Origin: Saccharopolyspora shandongensis
GTDB taxonomy: Bacteria; Actinomycetota; Actinomycetes; Mycobacteriales; Pseudonocardiaceae
NCBI RefSeq assembly: GCF_900106995.1
Contig: NZ_FNOK01000008.1
Location: 124,001-188,000, forward strand
Direction: 5' to 3'
Length of the DNA stretch: 64,000 nucleotides
Shown: piece after piece, positions 8,059 through 17,248 of the stretch
How positions within the stretch are numbered: the first letter of the stretch is position 1
Layout: each line of letters opens with the position of its first letter
Made by a program: the position numbers and the translations under genes
Notes under the pieces: model-generated
What the model was told of the DNA's origin: nothing
Seen by the model: the letters and a program-made list of their open reading frames with translations, nothing else
Database searches by the model: none

Positions 8059-9432
8059 ATGCACGCACAGTCCTCACCGCCGGTGGTCGCCGCGCCCGCG
8101 GTGGTGCTATCGCTGGCCTGCGCCGGTTCGTTCGTGGTGGTCCTCGACGCCACGATCGTCTCCGTCGCGCTACCCGCCGTTCGCGCGGAGCTGGGGTTCG
8201 ACCCGGTCGCGCTTTCGTGGGTGGTCAACGCCTACACGCTGGTCTTCGCCGGATTCCTGCTGCTCGGCGGGCGGTTGGCGGATCTCCTCGGGCAGCGCGC
8301 GATGTTCATGCTGGGCATGGGCCTGTTCACGGCCGCCCGGCTGGCCGGCGGGCTGACCGGGTCGGCCGAGCAGCTGCTCATCGCGCGGGCGGTGCAGGGC
8401 TTCGGCGGGGCGCTGCTGATGCCGGTGACGCTGTCCCTGCTGACCACGACCTTCACCGAGCCCGGCAGGCGGGCCCGCGCGCTGGGCACCTGGAGCGCCG
8501 TAGGCGCGGTCGGGGCCGCGTCCGGTCCGGTCATCGGCGGCGTGCTGACGCAGTGGGCCGGGTGGCGGTGGGTGTTCTTCGTCAGCGTCCCGGTCGGCGT
8601 GCTGGCCGTCGCGGTCGCCGCCGCGGTGCTGCCGGGCCGGTCGACCGCCGGAGCCCCGGCCCGGCTCTACGTGATCGGCGCGGTGCTGGCGACAGCGGGC
8701 CTGGGCGCGCTGGTGTACGCGGTGATGCAGGCCTCCGCCCGGGATACCCTGCCGCCGCTGCTGGGTAGCCTCGCACTGCTCGGGATTTTCCTGCTGCACC
8801 AGGCGAAATGGGCGGCGGATCCGCTGTTGCCACTGGAGGTGTTCCGGCTGCGTTCGGTCAGCAGCGGGAACCTGGTGATGTTCCTGCTGGGCCTGGGCTT
8901 CTTCGCCAGCCCCGTGCTGTTGTCGCTGTACTTGCAGGACGTGCACGGCTATTCGCCGCTGCAAGCCGGCCTGGCCTACCTGCCGATCGGATTCGCGATG
9001 TTCTGCGGCGCGCAGACCGCCGGAGCGCTATCGGTGCGGCTGGGAAACCGCCGTGCGGCCGTGCTGTGCTGCCTGCTCGGCGGCGCCGGTTTCGCCGGGG
9101 TGGCGGCGCTGATCGGCGTGCACGCCTCGTACCTCTCTTCGGTGCAGCTGCCGGGGATCCTGCTGGGATTCGGGACCGCCGCCGCGTTCACCCCGATCAC
9201 CATCTCCGCCACCGGCGGCGTGCCGCCCCGCCACAACGGCCTCGCGGCCGGACTCCTCAACACCGTCCGGCAGACCAGCGGCGCGATCGGGCTGGCGGCG
9301 CTGACCGCCGCCATCGCGTGGGAACCGGGCGCGGAGGCGCTCGCGCACGGCTACGCGGTCGCGTTCACCGCCTCCGCCGCCTGCCTGGCGGTCGCGGCGG
9401 GCGTCGCGGCGCTGGCCATGCCGCGCCGCTGA
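8059..9432 (+). CDS. MFS multidrug exporter, DHA2 (EmrB/QacA) type
   Basis: An integral membrane protein of 457 residues. The first helix carries the DHA2 signature VVVLDATIVSVALP, followed by WVVNAYTLVFAGFLLLGGRLAD and the motif C-like ASGPVIGGVLTQWAGWRWVF, all typical of proton-driven drug exporters. About a dozen or more hydrophobic segments are visible. The ATG at 8059 follows GAAGGG. A MerR-type promoter lies upstream and a convergent MerR gene begins at the next base after the stop, so drug-inducible export is the likely role. The substrate is unknown. Confidence 0.9.
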   Translation: MHAQSSPPVVAAPAVVLSLACAGSFVVVLDATIVSVALPAVRAELGFDPVALSWVVNAYTLVFAGFLLLGGRLADLLGQRAMFMLGMGLFTAARLAGGLTGSAEQLLIARAVQGFGGALLMPVTLSLLTTTFTEPGRRARALGTWSAVGAVGAASGPVIGGVLTQWAGWRWVFFVSVPVGVLAVAVAAAVLPGRSTAGAPARLYVIGAVLATAGLGALVYAVMQASARDTLPPLLGSLALLGIFLLHQAKWAADPLLPLEVFRLRSVSSGNLVMFLLGLGFFASPVLLSLYLQDVHGYSPLQAGLAYLPIGFAMFCGAQTAGALSVRLGNRRAAVLCCLLGGAGFAGVAALIGVHASYLSSVQLPGILLGFGTAAAFTPITISATGGVPPRHNGLAAGLLNTVRQTSGAIGLAALTAAIAWEPGAEALAHGYAVAFTASAACLAVAAGVAALAMPRR

Positions 9433-9813
9433 TCACGGCAGGTCGACGGCGGCGCGGAACCCCGGGCACCGGTCGGGGCCGGACTCGTGACGGCAGCCGA
9501 GCAGGTGGTTCAGGTAGTCCCGCGCCGCTTCCAGCGCCGCCTGCTGCCGCTCGATCTCCGCGATCCGGGCGGGAACGGTGTCCTGCCAACCGGATTCCGC
9601 GTCGAGCATGGCCGCGATCTCGTCGATGCTCATCAGCCCGGTCGTGCGCCACAGCTTGATCAGCGCGATCCGGTAGAGCTGATCGGCGTCGTAGCAGCGC
9701 TGCCCGGCCCGCCGCTGGGGACTGATCAGGCCGCGCCGTTCCCAGTAGTGCAACGTCGAGATCGCCAGCTCGAAGTGGTCGGCGACCACGCGGATCGGGG
9801 TCGGGGAGCTCAC
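9433..9813 (-). CDS. MerR-family transcriptional regulator
   Basis: A 126-residue regulator. The N-terminal winged helix contains IRVVADHFELAISTLHYWE and ERRGLISPQRRAGQRCYD, the MerR DNA-binding signature, followed by a long dimerisation helix and a short Cys-containing tail (CRHESGPDRC). The GTG at 9813 is chosen; a -10-like TAGGAT lies only about 6 nt upstream, so the mRNA may be leaderless. It is convergent with, and directly adjacent to, the DHA2 transporter, which has a MerR-style promoter. Drug or thiol-reactive stress sensing is plausible; the two tail cysteines are suggestive only. Confidence 0.88.
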   Translation of the reverse strand: MSSPTPIRVVADHFELAISTLHYWERRGLISPQRRAGQRCYDADQLYRIALIKLWRTTGLMSIDEIAAMLDAESGWQDTVPARIAEIERQQAALEAARDYLNHLLGCRHESGPDRCPGFRAAVDLP

Positions 9814-9859
9814 ACCGCCAATCCTATCCGACCCCACAACCGTCCACTGAGGACTGGTT

Positions 9860-10882
9860 TCAGAACGGGGCTTTCCGATTGAGCAGATCCTTGAGCGTGT
9901 CGTCGATGAACGCGGTGTCCACCGGGTTGCTGCCGCCGCCGGCGAAGTGCCCCCAGGCGCCGGGGATGACCCGCAGCTCGGCCCCGGGGATGCGGGCCTG
10001 CTCCCACTCGTTGTCCTCCGGCGGGAAGTACAGGTCCTGCTCGCCGGGCATGAGGATCGTCGTCGCCCGGATGCCCGCGAGCGCGTCCTCGACACCGGCG
10101 TAGCCGGGGGTGTTGCCGAGGTCCGCGTGCTGCCAGGTCCACAACATGGTCAGCAGGTTGTTCGCGTCCCGCTTGAGGAACATGTCCTCCCAGAACCCGA
10201 CCAGGAAGTCCTCCAGCGAGCCGTAGCCGAGCGGCTCCTGCAGGAAGATCTGCTCGCGGTAGAACTGCTGGCTGAAACCCCAGCCCGCGTAGACCCGGGC
10301 CATCGCCCGCAGCCCGGTCACCGGCTTCTCCCGATACCAGCCGTGGTGCCACTGCCCGTCCGCGGTGAGCGCCGCCTTGACGCCTTCCAGGAAGACGAAG
10401 TTGTGCAGGCTGGTCTTCGCCGAGCCGCAGAACGGCAGGATGCGGCGCACCATCTCCGGATAGCTCAGCGCCCACTGGTAGGTCTGGCCGGCGCCCATGG
10501 ACCACCCGGTGACCAGCTCCAGCCGTTCGATGCCGAACCGCTCGGTCACCAGGCGGTGCTGGAGGCGGACGTTGTCGTGCATCGTCACCTGCGGAAACCG
10601 CGCCCGGTCGTGCGGCTCCGGGGTGTTGCTGGGCGACGACGACAGGCCGTTGCCCAGCATGTTCGGGATGATCACGAAGTACCGCGACGGGTCGAGGGCC
10701 ATGCCTTCGCCGATGAGCCATTCGTTGTCGTAGTGCTGCCCCGAGTACCAGGTCGGGTAGACGATCGCGTTGTCCTTGGCGGCGTTGAGCTCGCCATAGG
10801 TCTTGTACGCCAGCTTCGCGTCGCGCAGCGTCGCACCGCGCTGCAGCCGGACGTCGCCGAGGTCGAACACTTCGTAGTCCAT
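9860..10882 (-). CDS. Alpha/beta hydrolase of the homoserine O-acetyltransferase family
   Basis: A 340-residue protein with the MetX-like fold order: an N-terminal strand region with LAYKTYGELN, an NMLGNGLSSSPSN loop, the nucleophile elbow GWSMGAGQ (Ser128), GEQDLYFPP with the catalytic Asp, and WGHFAGGG with the catalytic His. True MetX enzymes have a more conserved elbow (GGSMGG-like), so this may be a hydrolase or acyltransferase with another substrate. The ATG at 10882 has GGAG 8 nt upstream. No methionine-biosynthesis gene is nearby, which argues against a role in that pathway. Confidence 0.85.
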   Translation of the reverse strand: MDYEVFDLGDVRLQRGATLRDAKLAYKTYGELNAAKDNAIVYPTWYSGQHYDNEWLIGEGMALDPSRYFVIIPNMLGNGLSSSPSNTPEPHDRARFPQVTMHDNVRLQHRLVTERFGIERLELVTGWSMGAGQTYQWALSYPEMVRRILPFCGSAKTSLHNFVFLEGVKAALTADGQWHHGWYREKPVTGLRAMARVYAGWGFSQQFYREQIFLQEPLGYGSLEDFLVGFWEDMFLKRDANNLLTMLWTWQHADLGNTPGYAGVEDALAGIRATTILMPGEQDLYFPPEDNEWEQARIPGAELRVIPGAWGHFAGGGSNPVDTAFIDDTLKDLLNRKAPF

Positions 10883-11099
10883 CGCGGTCTCCTCGCCAGG
10901 CAGGTGGTCCCCACCGGGCGCGGTTCGAGCGGGCACGGAGGTCGTCCGGCGGGCTGCTCACCAATGTAGGTCCGCTCGGCGGAGGCGTCCGGCCATGCAC
11001 GAACCGTGACCTCCGCGCATCCCCCAGAAGGGCGGCAGCGGCCGACGCGCCATCCCGCCTGCTACGCGGCCGAGCGAATTTCGCGAAGGATGCCGGTTC

Positions 11100-11456
11100 G
11101 TGACCGGAATCGACGAAGCCCTGCAGCTCTACCCGGAGCTGGCGGTCCTGCTCGGGCTGTCCCTGTGGACCTTCTGGAGCCTGACCGGCGCGGCCGGGCG
11201 CCGGGAGTGGCTGTTCGGAGTGCTGAACTGGCCGGCGCACAGCGACGCGCTGTGGATCGCCGACCGCCACGAGGCCCTCGCGGTGCGGCTGCTCGTCGAC
11301 TCGCCGGACCGGCGCGGCGGGGTCGTCTGGCGGTATTCGGGCACCTTGGCCGCCACCGTCGAAGCCCTGCGCAGCCTCCCCGCGCCCGGCGAACCCGGCG
11401 CCCCGCACCGGGTCATCCAGGCCGGGCCGTTCTGGCCGTCGCTCGACCTCCGCTGA
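11100..11456 (+). CDS. Hypothetical protein
   Basis: A 118-residue protein that I do not recognise. The N-terminus has a hydrophobic stretch (LAVLLGLSLWTFWSL), and aromatic residues are well distributed (WLFGVLNWPAHSDALWIADR), more like a folded protein than a chance frame. The GTG start at 11100 has a weak AAGGA 12 nt upstream. It faces a convergent small gene ending 11 nt after its stop. Confidence 0.5.
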   Translation: MTGIDEALQLYPELAVLLGLSLWTFWSLTGAAGRREWLFGVLNWPAHSDALWIADRHEALAVRLLVDSPDRRGGVVWRYSGTLAATVEALRSLPAPGEPGAPHRVIQAGPFWPSLDLR

Positions 11457-11466
11457 TCCCGCCGGG

Positions 11467-11775
11467 TCATCGCACCCGCGGCCGCGCGGAGTCGAATGCT
11501 TGCCTGGCCCGGTCGCGGCGTTCCAGGTCGGCGAAGAATCGGACCATGCCGGCCTGCCCGCGCAGGCTTGCGGCCAGCTCACGCCGGTCGCACTCCTCGG
11601 CCGACCGGCCCGCGAGGAGGTCCCGGGTGGCCCGGTCCAGCTCGTCCGCCAGCCGTTCCAGCAGTGCGGCCCGTTCGGCGTGGTCGTGGGTGATCTCGCA
11701 GCGCCGCAGCAGATCCCGCATCGGCACTGCGGTTGTCCGCGGGTACATCGAGAAGGGCACGTCCGCAGTTGTCAT
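11467..11775 (-). CDS. Hypothetical protein, helical
   Basis: A 102-residue charged protein with heptad-like helices (HDHAERAALLERLADELDRA and AASLRGQAGMVRFFADLERR). A good ribosome site (GGGAGAG) precedes the ATG at 11775. Family not recognised. It converges with the small gene at 11100-11456 and lies upstream of, and divergent from, the lipoprotein gene at 12035. Confidence 0.6.
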   Translation of the reverse strand: MTTADVPFSMYPRTTAVPMRDLLRRCEITHDHAERAALLERLADELDRATRDLLAGRSAEECDRRELAASLRGQAGMVRFFADLERRDRARQAFDSARPRVR

Positions 11776-12034
11776 GCGCTCTCTCCCTGATGCTCGGTGT
11801 CAGGCCGAGTACTACCGCATCCGCCATGGCCGGGCAGCGCGCCCGAAGCCCGCCACCGGCGCTCCGATGGCGCCCGCGGAGCCCATTCCCCCAGCGTGGC
11901 GAGGTCCGGCCACCCGACCGAGCGGACTTTGCCCAGCGGTCGCCCGCGACGCACGCGGAAACGGCCGGGACCTCTCCCCGCGCCGCTGTGCGAAAGTCGC
12001 GCGGATCCAGCGAGTGCGGAGCGCGAGGAGCGGC

Positions 12035-12504
12035 ATGTCACGAATCATCGGGAACGGCATCCGGGGCGGCGCGGTAGTGCTGGCGGGGCCCTGCTGCTGT
12101 CGGGCTGCTCGTTGTTCCAGAGTGCAACCGGCGCCTGCTCGGACGTCAAGGAGGTGGTGGACGCCGTGCCACCGACCAAACCGGACGACACCGGCGTCGA
12201 GATCATGCCCAGCCTCGACGAGCAGATCGCGGCAGCGCGCGAAGCGCAGGGCGTGTTCGCGGATGCGGAGGTACCGGCGGATTTCCAGGACGCCTGGAAC
12301 GGGATGACCGTGGCGCTCCAAGAGGATCGCGAGGCCTGGCAGTCCGTGACGCCGTGGAAGGGCGCTCCCGGTACCGACATGATCGGCGTGCTCCAACTCG
12401 GCTCGGCCAAGCAGAAGGTCGACGACGCGAAGAACGCCCTGAACGCCGCCGCCGACCGGCACGGGTTCGCGAGCTGCGGAAGCGCCATCGACTGGCGGTA
12501 CTGA
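12035..12504 (+). pseudogene. Lipoprotein gene with an apparent one-base frameshift in the signal peptide
   Basis: The ATG at 12035 has an excellent GAGGAG ribosome site and starts a signal peptide (MSRIIGNGIRGGAVVLAG). The lipobox LLLSGC and the whole mature domain (CSLFQSATGACSDV... to the stop at 12504, about 135 residues) are in another frame. Adding one G to the G4 run at 12085-12088 would restore a continuous protein reading ...VLAGALLLSGCSLF. In the mature frame no start codon lies near. Either a sequencing error or a recent frameshift is responsible. The mature part is acidic and helical with a Cys pair; its function is unknown. Confidence 0.7.
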
Positions 12505-12637
12505 CCTCGGCCGATCGATCACGATGAGGAACGGTCAGTGAATTACGGGGAAATTGGTCGGTAAGTGAGACCGGCCGCCTCCGCGGGCTCACTACGTTGA
12601 CGATCTCGGTTCGTTGCTCGTGCCTGCGGAGGCGGTC

Positions 12638-14185
12638 GTGGACGGATTTCCCTGGGAGCTGGCGCTCGCGATCGTCGGTGCGCTGGTCCCCCTCATGGCC
12701 TTCCTGTGGGAATTCGCGTTCGTCGGCCGCAAGCGGCTCGGCTACCGGGTGCAGATGGACACCACCCCCACCGATGTCAGCGCCCTCTACGCGGGCGCGT
12801 GGCGGCGGCTGGAGCGGGACGACGGCGAGCGGTTGGTCGACCCGTCGTTCGTCCTGCTGCGCATCGAGAACACCGGCACCACCAACATCGCCGAGGGCGA
12901 CTACGGCTTCCCCGAGGACACCTCCGTGGGCATCCGCGTCAGGTTCCCGGGTCGCCGGGTCGCCGGCGTCGTCGTCACCGAGCTCAGCGACCCGTCGCTG
13001 GCGACGTACTTCGACGCCAAGGCGCCGGGGCTGGGCATGTCGGACGTCGAGGAGGCCGACCGGACGGTCGGGCTCGTCGAGCTGCCCAAGGTCAAGCTGA
13101 ACAGCTCCGCGCACTACAAGGTCCTGGTCGTGCTGGAACGCGCGGGGGACGAAGACGGCGGCGGCAAGATCCCGGATCCCGAGGTCGTCGGCACCATCAG
13201 CGGCGGCGTGGGCAGCGGGAAGGTGCACGAGACCAAGAGCCAGACCGGGACGCCCCGCTGGGTGGTGGCGCTGGTGTGCTTCCTGCTGATGATCAGCCTC
13301 GTCGAGCCGTTCATCATCGACCTCACCAAGAACGAGGCCCGGCTGGACTGCGCCGCCGGGAACCTCACCGTCACGGGCTCCACGGCCTTCGAACCCGTGC
13401 TGCGGGAGGCCGCCGACGAGTACGCGAAGTCCTGCCCGGGGGCCAACTTCAAGTGGGAGATGCGCAGCAGCGCCCAGGGCCTCGAACTGCTCAACAGCAC
13501 GCGATCGCCCGAGGTGCTGGCGTTCTCCGACGGCCCCAAGGGCGACCGGCAGCCGGAGCTGCTGCCGCAACCCGTGGCGTTCCTGCTGTTCACGATCGTC
13601 ATCAACCCGGATGCCGGCGTCCAGGACCTCAAGCCGGAGCAGATCCGGGACGTCTTCAGCGGCCGGGTCGTCAACTGGCGGGCGGTGGGCGGCAACGACG
13701 TGCCGGTGCGCATCGTCGACCGGGAAGCCCTGTCGGGCACCCGCGCCACCCTGGAGGAACGGCTCCTCGGTGGCGACGTGGAGCCCGGCGAGAACTCCGA
13801 CGACTGCGTGGAGCCACGGAACGAGAGCCTGCGCGGCAGCGTCCTCCGCTGCCGGCGCACCGAGACCCGCAGCCTGCTGGACACCGTGGCCAACACCCCT
13901 GGAGCAATCGGCTACAGCGAGCTCCGGGCCGCCGAGAACCGCAAAGCGGAGCTGCGCAAGGTCCGCATCGACGGCCACGAAGCCAGCCTGGAAGCGGCCG
14001 ACCACGGCGCCTATCCGTTCTGGCAGACGGAGTACGCCTACACCTTCGGCGAACTCGCGCCGACGTCCCTGGCCGCCAGCTTCCGGCGCTACCTGACGAA
14101 CCAGGTGGGCAGCGACATCATCCGCGCCTACGGCAACCGCCCGTGCGTGGAACTGGCAAACCCGGTGCGATGCCGCCCTGAGTAG
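12638..14185 (+). CDS. Membrane-anchored PstS-like substrate-binding protein
   Basis: A 515-residue protein with one N-terminal membrane segment (ELALAIVGALVPLMAFLWEF), a domain of about 170 residues, a second membrane segment near residues 207-230 (WVVALVCFLLMISLVEPF), and a C-terminal periplasmic-binding domain. That domain has the PstS-type entry LTVTGSTAFEPVLREAADEY and later VFSGRVVNWRAVGGNDVPVR. Phosphate-binding proteins are usually lipoproteins next to pst transport genes; here there are none, so a sensing role is more likely. The GTG at 12638 is preferred because GGAGG lies 5 nt upstream; a TTG at 12614 is the alternative. It opens the CIS neighbourhood. Confidence 0.8.
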   Translation: MDGFPWELALAIVGALVPLMAFLWEFAFVGRKRLGYRVQMDTTPTDVSALYAGAWRRLERDDGERLVDPSFVLLRIENTGTTNIAEGDYGFPEDTSVGIRVRFPGRRVAGVVVTELSDPSLATYFDAKAPGLGMSDVEEADRTVGLVELPKVKLNSSAHYKVLVVLERAGDEDGGGKIPDPEVVGTISGGVGSGKVHETKSQTGTPRWVVALVCFLLMISLVEPFIIDLTKNEARLDCAAGNLTVTGSTAFEPVLREAADEYAKSCPGANFKWEMRSSAQGLELLNSTRSPEVLAFSDGPKGDRQPELLPQPVAFLLFTIVINPDAGVQDLKPEQIRDVFSGRVVNWRAVGGNDVPVRIVDREALSGTRATLEERLLGGDVEPGENSDDCVEPRNESLRGSVLRCRRTETRSLLDTVANTPGAIGYSELRAAENRKAELRKVRIDGHEASLEAADHGAYPFWQTEYAYTFGELAPTSLAASFRRYLTNQVGSDIIRAYGNRPCVELANPVRCRPE

Positions 14186-14990
14186 CCGACCCCGTCAGCC
14201 CGACGCCCGTCCGGTGCGAGCGGGCCAAGTCTTGCGGCGCGGCTCCCGGGTTCGGTTTCGCCCGCGCACCAGAGGTTTCTCGTCGCCGACTCCCGGGCCG
14301 GAACGTCCCGGAATGCCGAATGCCCTCGCCGATTTTGGTGCACCAATGCGGCCGATCGGGTGTTTTTAGCGCGGATTCGCAACCATCGGACGACTCGGGA
14401 AAAGAAGTGTGAAATGCGTTAAGAATTTATGAAACCGCTTCGCCAATGTCGCACCCTCGGGGCAGTCTCTCGCGAAATTCCACCCCAAGGCCGAGCGCAT
14501 CCGCGATTCCACTCAGGACGAAAATGCACGCTTTTCAATGCAGGTTCGCGCTTCTATGAGCAATTGCGGCAGACGGCGGACGGTATCTTACGCCGTTCGC
14601 CTCCAGTCTACTGTGGACCAGTAGGTGAGCCGTCACACCGATGCCGTCTTGCGTTCGTGTTTCCCGGAGAACGTCCAGCACATAGCCGAACCGTCCGGCC
14701 CGGCATCCGACCTGGGACTACCGGGCGAGCGGTTCGCGCGTCCCGAACTCGGGACGCGCCTCCCGACCGCTACTGAACGGCCCACCCCACCACCTCCGGA
14801 TGGTGGATCGGTCGCATCCGGGAAACCACTCCGACCGCCGGAACCGGGAATGTTGCGGTATTTTCGCGCATATCGATCTCCGTGGTTTTCCGCACAGTTT
14901 CGTGGTTTGCTGGCGGAACAGCGCTATGAGTTGATGGGGCGAACGGGCATGCTAGGGGAGCAGATGCCGAATAGCGACAACTGGGGCGGA
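14186..14990. other. Intergenic region without a confident gene
   Basis: About 0.8 kb with lower GC content than the flanks around 14340-14620, which is typical of promoter DNA or decayed sequence. It holds a small inverted repeat CTACTG-N5-CAGTAG (14608-14624). A reverse-strand frame at 14770-14871 (33 residues) has GGAG 6 nt before its ATG, but no other support. Otherwise I see nothing in it. Confidence 0.5.
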
Positions 14991-16271
14991 TTATCGAGGC
15001 GCGTCGCGGAGCACACCGCTGACGTTGAGCAGTTCCACGCACCGCCCCGCCTGCTGACCGGACGGCGGCGTGCCCGGCCGGGCGCAGCGCACGGTCGCGG
15101 TGACGTCCTCGTCGGCCGGGATCTCGATCGGCGTCACCCAGTGGTAGTCCTGGTTCCGGAAGGTCTCCAGCGCGATCGTGGTGATCGTCCGGTCGCCGAA
15201 GCGGATGGTGAGCAGGCCCTCGTCCCCCTGGTAGTTGGCCAGGACGAGGTCGGTCACGAAGAAGACCTTGCCCTCCGGGGCCTTCGCGGAACGCGAGAGG
15301 TTGGCGCCGGGGTTGGTGACCACCTCGATGGTCATCGAATGCGGCCCGCCGTTGCCGGGCGGAACTCCCGGAACGTCCGGCGGCGGCGGAGGAGGCGGGG
15401 GCGGCGGTTGCTGCCCGTTGTCCGGAGGCTTGGGCGGTTCTGCGGGTGGCGGCGGCACGAGTTCGCCGTTCTGCGCCATCTGCCTCGCCTCTTCCCGCGC
15501 GGCCTCCTGCGCCGCGCTCAGCAGCGCCGGGCCCACCATGAAGAGCCAGGCCAGCAGCAGGGCCAGCAGCAGCGCCAGCAGGGTGAGCAACCACCGCGGC
15601 AGCAGCGGGAGCTGAACCAGCTCGCCGTCCAGCTCCTCCGGCTGCGGGAGCTCGCCCTCCAACGCCTCCGCCTCGGTGGCGGCCGTGATCAGGAACTGGT
15701 GGCTGGTCGGCTTGCCGAACCACATGAGTCTGCTCGACCGCACGCGCAGCCGGACCTCGGTCCGGTCACCGGGTTCGAGCGCGGGGCGATCCGACTCGAA
15801 CCGGAAGTTCAGCTGCTCGGCCGGATCGGTCGCCGACAGCGGTATCGCCGCAGGCTTGTTGCCCCGGTTGTGCAGTTCCACCTCGTACCGGCCGGTCCGC
15901 CAGGTGCGGCGCCGCTGCGGGACGAGCGCGGCCTTCAGCCGGTGGAACGGGGTGATGATCACCGTCGTCTCGGGCACGGTCACCAGGTCGGGCCGCTCCA
16001 CGGGCACGACCCGCACGGCCAGCGGTACCTCGCCGGCCCGCACCTCCGGCGAGCGGGGCGGGCGCAGGTGCAGGGTCACCACGTCCTGGGTTCCCGGGTA
16101 GAGCGACAGCCTGGTCGGTTCCACCGTCGTCCAGGCCGCGCATTCGCCGACCACCTCGAACTCGTACGCCTCGACGATCTCGGTGTCGTTGCGCACGGTG
16201 AGGGTCGTGGTCGCCTCCCCGCCCGGATTCACCACCACCGTGGCGCTTTCGAGTTCGGCATAAGGGCTCAC
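14991..16271 (-). CDS. Ig-like/proline-rich single-pass membrane protein of the CIS locus
   Basis: A 426-residue protein. The first 200 residues look like two beta-sandwich (Ig-like) domains (LESATVVVNPGGEATTTLTV; YEVELHNRGNKPAAIPLSAT). A strong membrane helix (LLTLLALLLALLLAWLFMVG) follows near residue 230, then a charged helix, a long proline-rich linker and a C-terminal beta-rich domain (FVTDLVLANYQGDEGLLTIR). With no signal peptide, the N-terminal domains should be cytoplasmic and the C-terminal domain extracytoplasmic. Similar proteins, sometimes labelled hydrolytic protein, accompany actinobacterial CIS loci (family knowledge). It diverges from the LuxR-type regulator. A scaffold linking the cytoplasmic injector to the envelope is a possible role (inference). 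Confidence 0.75.
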   Translation of the reverse strand: MSPYAELESATVVVNPGGEATTTLTVRNDTEIVEAYEFEVVGECAAWTTVEPTRLSLYPGTQDVVTLHLRPPRSPEVRAGEVPLAVRVVPVERPDLVTVPETTVIITPFHRLKAALVPQRRRTWRTGRYEVELHNRGNKPAAIPLSATDPAEQLNFRFESDRPALEPGDRTEVRLRVRSSRLMWFGKPTSHQFLITAATEAEALEGELPQPEELDGELVQLPLLPRWLLTLLALLLALLLAWLFMVGPALLSAAQEAAREEARQMAQNGELVPPPPAEPPKPPDNGQQPPPPPPPPPPDVPGVPPGNGGPHSMTIEVVTNPGANLSRSAKAPEGKVFFVTDLVLANYQGDEGLLTIRFGDRTITTIALETFRNQDYHWVTPIEIPADEDVTATVRCARPGTPPSGQQAGRCVELLNVSGVLRDAPR

Positions 16272-16493
16272 CTCAGAAAAGCTAGGCGACCCGAGCGGTT
16301 TCGAGCAGGGCGGTGAGGGCAGTGCGGGGGCAAGGCGGCTGCCCGCGGCAACGCCGCCGCGCTGCCCTCGCGAGCGGCGGTCCCGCGCCGCAGGCCTGAT
16401 CCGGCACCACCCGAAGTTCGCCCGGCGGCGGGCATCGAGCAGGTCTCACCGAGAACACGCAGCGACAGGACCCGGTTCTAGGGAGAGGACACG

Positions 16494-17117
16494 ATGACGA
16501 GAGTCCCGGTGGCGGTCTACGCAGGGGATCCCATTCTGGAGTTCGGCGTCGCCCAGCAGTTGCGCCCGCGCCCCGAGGTGGAAGTGCTGAGACCGAGCGA
16601 GCAAGCTCGGGCCGAGGTGTCGCTGGTCGTGATCGACCGGCTGGACGACGCGGCCGGACAGCTGCTCCGCCGGCTGCAGCGGACGTCGTCGGTGCGCACC
16701 GGCCTCATCGTCAGCGAGTTCGAGCAGGACGCGCTGCAAACCACCATTGAATGCGGCGTGGCGGCCGTCCTGCGCCGCAGCGAAGCGGACCAGGATCGCA
16801 TGGTCGGGCTGATCACGGCGCTGGTCCGCGGCGAAGGCATGCTGCCCGGCGACATGCTCGGCCGGCTGCTCGACCACGTCGGCAAGCTCCAGCGCAGCGC
16901 CACCGCCGCGGTGCGGCCGATCCTGTCGACGCTGAACACCCGCGAGGTGGAAGTTCTCCGCCTGATCGCCGACGGCTTCGACACCAGGGAGATCGCCGTC
17001 AAGATGTCCTACTCCGAGCGCACCGTGAAGAACATCCTCCAGGAGGTCACCACGCGCCTGCAGCTGCGCAACCGGGCGCACGCCGTCGGCTACGTCATGC
17101 GCCACGGCCTGATCTGA
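16494..17117 (+). CDS. LuxR/NarL-type response-regulator-like transcription factor
   Basis: A 207-residue protein with a degenerate receiver-like N-terminal half (VAVYAGDPILEFGVAQQL; the usual phospho-acceptor Asp region reads LVVIDRLDD) and a clear C-terminal LuxR HTH: LNTREVEVLRLIADGFDTRE followed by IAVKMSYSERTVKNILQEVT. The ribosome site GGGAGAGG precedes the ATG at 16494. LuxR-type regulators are regular members of actinobacterial CIS clusters, so this is the best candidate for controlling the locus. The incomplete receiver suggests a phosphorylation-independent mode. Confidence 0.87.
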   Translation: MTRVPVAVYAGDPILEFGVAQQLRPRPEVEVLRPSEQARAEVSLVVIDRLDDAAGQLLRRLQRTSSVRTGLIVSEFEQDALQTTIECGVAAVLRRSEADQDRMVGLITALVRGEGMLPGDMLGRLLDHVGKLQRSATAAVRPILSTLNTREVEVLRLIADGFDTREIAVKMSYSERTVKNILQEVTTRLQLRNRAHAVGYVMRHGLI

Positions 17118-17248
17118 CCCGCCGCGCGCCGGACGTTGCCCGAAAGTGCCGGAGGCCTGCCCGCTCGCCTGCCTGTCGGGATCTGGGGGCGGGACGGGGT
17201 GCCGGGCCAGGATGCGGGGGTATCGGTCGTCTGCGGTGGAGGTCAACC

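Noticed and set aside
14770-14871. 33-codon minus-strand gene with a fair ribosome site
   Set aside because: No recognisable homology or composition signal; mentioned only within the intergenic entry.
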